In this document: piece after piece, positions 50,219-51,795 of the stretch
How the letters are laid out: every line of letters begins with the position of its first letter
How positions within the stretch are numbered: position 1 is the stretch's first letter
Assembly (NCBI GenBank): GCA_001512835.1
Contig: LFRQ01000033.1
Span: 1 to 51,795, forward strand
Source: Clostridia bacterium DTU022
GTDB lineage: Bacteria; Bacillota; Dethiobacteria; DTU022
Reading direction: 5' to 3'
DNA: 51,795 bases
The notes under the pieces: generated by a model
Database searches by the model: none
Seen by the model: only the letters and a program-made list of their open reading frames with translations
What the model was told of the DNA's origin: nothing
Made by a program: the position numbers and the translations under genes

Positions 50219-51331
50219 ATGAAGTGGTTGCGCCCGGTATTGGCCCTGCTCTTGGTGGCCGCAGCTGTTTTTTTCTTCATCCACCGGACGGATCTGCTGC
50301 TCAATCTGGAGGACTTGGTCCGTCATTACAGCGCTCTCCTGTCCAGGGCGGTTTACCAGGGGGAGTTCCCTTTTAATGTGCCGGAAGTCCTGGAGGTCAG
50401 CCCCCCTGGAGGCCGGGGCGGGGAAGTGGCCGGCCCGGTAAAGGAGCTGGCCCGGGAGATAACCCAAGGCCTGGAAAGCGATTACGACAAGATGGCGGCC
50501 ATCTACGACTGGGTTACCCACAACATCGCTTACGACCTGCAGAAGATGGAGAATCCCCAGGCATACGGATCCGGGGCGGAATACGTGCTCCGTACGGGGA
50601 AGGGCATCTGCCACGATTACGCGGAACTGGTTCGGGAGCTCTGCAAGGCGGTGGGCCTGGAGGCCACTTACGAAAGCGGCGTGGTTTATCCCGAACCCGG
50701 CAAAGAGGAGCGGCACGCCTGGAACCATGTCCGGGTGGACGGGATCTGGTACGGCCTGGATGCCACCTGGGGGGCCGGCTTTGTTATCCAGGAAGAGCAG
50801 AAGTTTTACCAGAAGCCCCGGCGCATTTACCTGACTACTCCGGAGGAACTGTTCCGCTTGCACCGGGATCCGGCGTACAAGGAAGAACGGGAAATAGATT
50901 ACAGCCGGGCCCAGTCCGCCCAGGCCGAGGCGGTTTACCTGCCGGAGTACGAGGAGGCGCTCTTCCGGCTTTTTAACGGGTACCGGCAGGAACAGGGGCT
51001 GCCTCTGCTGCGGAAAGAGGAGAGGCTTGCCAACATGGCCCGCCAGAACGGCGCCCGGATCGCCGAGGATATTTGCCGGGGGAAGGAATATTCCCTGGCG
51101 GAATTGAAGAGCCAGCTCAACCGGAGGTGGGACCTGGGCCTCCGGAGTGCCGGCATGGCCGCCTTTATAAAGTGGTCGTTCCCTTTGTCCTCCCCGGAGA
51201 AGCTGTACCGGGAGCTGGCCCAGGGGGGATTGAACTACCTGGCGGATCAGCGCTACCGGGGGCTGACCCTGGCGGTGGTGCGCAAAGGAGATCTGGTGGT
51301 GGTGGTCCATATCTACCTGGAGTACCGCTAG
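50219..51331 (+). CDS. Exported transglutaminase-like protein with C-terminal CAP/SCP-like domain
   Basis: 370 residues. An N-terminal hydrophobic anchor (about 5-22) targets it to the membrane or outside. The transglutaminase core (about 85-185) shows all three catalytic elements: Cys in GKGICHDYAEL, His in RHAWNHVRVD and Asp in GLDATWGAG. The C-terminal part (about 240-370) has EEALFRLFNGYRQEQGLPLL followed by an LANMARQNGA helix, resembling the CAP/SCP fold found in spore and cell-wall proteins. A role in modifying cell-surface or cross-linked proteins is inferred. GGGAGGGAG precedes the ATG. A terminator follows at 51349. Confidence 0.87.
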   Translation: MKWLRPVLALLLVAAAVFFFIHRTDLLLNLEDLVRHYSALLSRAVYQGEFPFNVPEVLEVSPPGGRGGEVAGPVKELAREITQGLESDYDKMAAIYDWVTHNIAYDLQKMENPQAYGSGAEYVLRTGKGICHDYAELVRELCKAVGLEATYESGVVYPEPGKEERHAWNHVRVDGIWYGLDATWGAGFVIQEEQKFYQKPRRIYLTTPEELFRLHRDPAYKEEREIDYSRAQSAQAEAVYLPEYEEALFRLFNGYRQEQGLPLLRKEERLANMARQNGARIAEDICRGKEYSLAELKSQLNRRWDLGLRSAGMAAFIKWSFPLSSPEKLYRELAQGGLNYLADQRYRGLTLAVVRKGDLVVVVHIYLEYR

Positions 51332-51348
51332 GCATTTATAGCACAAAA

Positions 51349-51382
51349 GCCCTTTCCGGCACGGCGGAAAGGGCACTTTTTC
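51349..51382 (+). terminator. Intrinsic terminator after the transglutaminase gene
   Basis: Perfect 10-bp stem GCCCTTTCCG / CGGAAAGGGC with a 6-nt loop, followed by ACTTTTT. It lies in the short convergent gap before rpsT. Confidence 0.92.
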
Positions 51383-51444
51383 CTGGAGCGGAGATATCTC
51401 CCGGCTGCATGTTTAAGGTATCTCACTTCCAGAGCCGCAGTCAC

Positions 51445-51714
51445 TCAGCTGGCGGCATGCTTATTGTACAGACGAGTCAAGCGGGACTTCTTCCGGGCGG
51501 CGTTATTCTTATGCACCACCCCTTTGGCAGCCGCTTTGTCAATCTGACGGATGGCGGCGATCAGCCTGATTTTGCTGGACTCCAGATCCCCGCTCTGAAG
51601 GGCTTCTTCGAAGCGGCGGATGGAGGTCTTGATCATGCTCTTGTAGCGACGGTTCCGAGCGGTGCGTACTTTGATCTGCCGGGCCCGCTTCGCTGCTGAC
51701 TTGGTGTTGGGCAA
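51445..51714 (-). CDS. rpsT: 30S ribosomal protein S20
   Basis: 89 residues, Lys/Arg/Ala-rich and fully helical. The family signature runs from PNTKSAAKRARQIKVRTARN to KGVVHKNNAARKKSRLTRL. It binds 16S rRNA early in 30S assembly. The start is TTG 51714 after GGAGGAG at 8 nt. A weak UUG start is also used by E. coli rpsT, where it takes part in autogenous control, so the same may hold here. A promoter is visible at the right edge. Confidence 0.97.
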   Translation of the reverse strand: MPNTKSAAKRARQIKVRTARNRRYKSMIKTSIRRFEEALQSGDLESSKIRLIAAIRQIDKAAAKGVVHKNNAARKKSRLTRLYNKHAAS

Positions 51715-51750
51715 AACCTGCTCTCCTCCTTCCTACCAGTAAACGCTAAG

Positions 51751-51779
51751 ATTTTAACATTTCGTCACAAAAAAAGCAA
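51751..51779 (-). promoter_or_regulatory. Sigma-A promoter of rpsT
   Basis: On the minus strand, -35 TTGCTT (51779-51774), 17-bp spacer, -10 TAAAAT (51756-51751). It lies about 37 bp before the TTG start. Confidence 0.7.
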
Positions 51780-51795
51780 GCCCGGAAGGCATTAT

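Overview
The window is a gene-dense stretch of about 52 kb, moderately GC-rich, from a low-branching anaerobic Firmicute (Clostridia: Peptococcaceae, Thermoanaerobacterales or Syntrophomonadales-like). Three things point there. The order tig-clpP-clpX-lonB-lonA-ysxC is the Bacillus/Clostridia order. LonB is the spore-former type. A 2-hydroxyacyl-CoA dehydratase activator, a PPi-type phosphofructokinase and several GH57 enzymes indicate strict anaerobic, possibly thermophilic, life. The species cannot be named from the sequence alone.

Layout. 1-5460 (minus strand) is a fatty-acid beta-oxidation unit: TetR/FadR-like repressor, fused 3-hydroxyacyl-CoA dehydrogenase/enoyl-CoA hydratase, thiolase, then an Xaa-Pro peptidase cut by the window edge. 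A FadR-type palindrome overlaps the start of the repressor transcript. 5520-13970 is the protein quality-control block: trigger factor, ClpP, ClpX, LonB, LonA and the ribosome-assembly GTPase YsxC. 13970-16400 holds the CoA-dehydratase activator and, convergent to it, birA-bioY. The birA promoter has its -35 box inside a clear BirA operator. 16840-23780 holds valS, folC, pfp and an ApbE-type flavin transferase lipoprotein.

23780-28890 is an accessory-looking, AT-richer zone. It contains a long CTTT polypyrimidine tract, an unusual M24 protein, an ATP-grasp protein, an unrecognised membrane protein and five clear copies of a short dispersed repeat (GGGGTCAGGTCTTGAA type). comEC follows. A 730 bp GC-rich repeat region then leads to a glycosyltransferase, a fused sugar-1-phosphate nucleotidyltransferase/mutase-like protein, an ECF sigma/anti-sigma pair, a FAH-family hydrolase, a spermidine-synthase-like protein and an ABC transporter with a lipoprotein.

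41350-48960 is the most interesting part. A complete c-di-GMP-I riboswitch, with a strong promoter, a terminator and an overlapping antiterminator, points straight at the 3' end of an oppositely oriented gene for a GH57 glucan branching enzyme. That gene and a DUF4912 gene (minus strand) diverge from a plus-strand operon of galT and two more GH57 enzymes. Read-through from the riboswitch would be antisense to the branching-enzyme unit and could run on towards galT, an arrangement like an excludon. The window ends with holA, a transglutaminase/CAP-domain protein and convergent rpsT.
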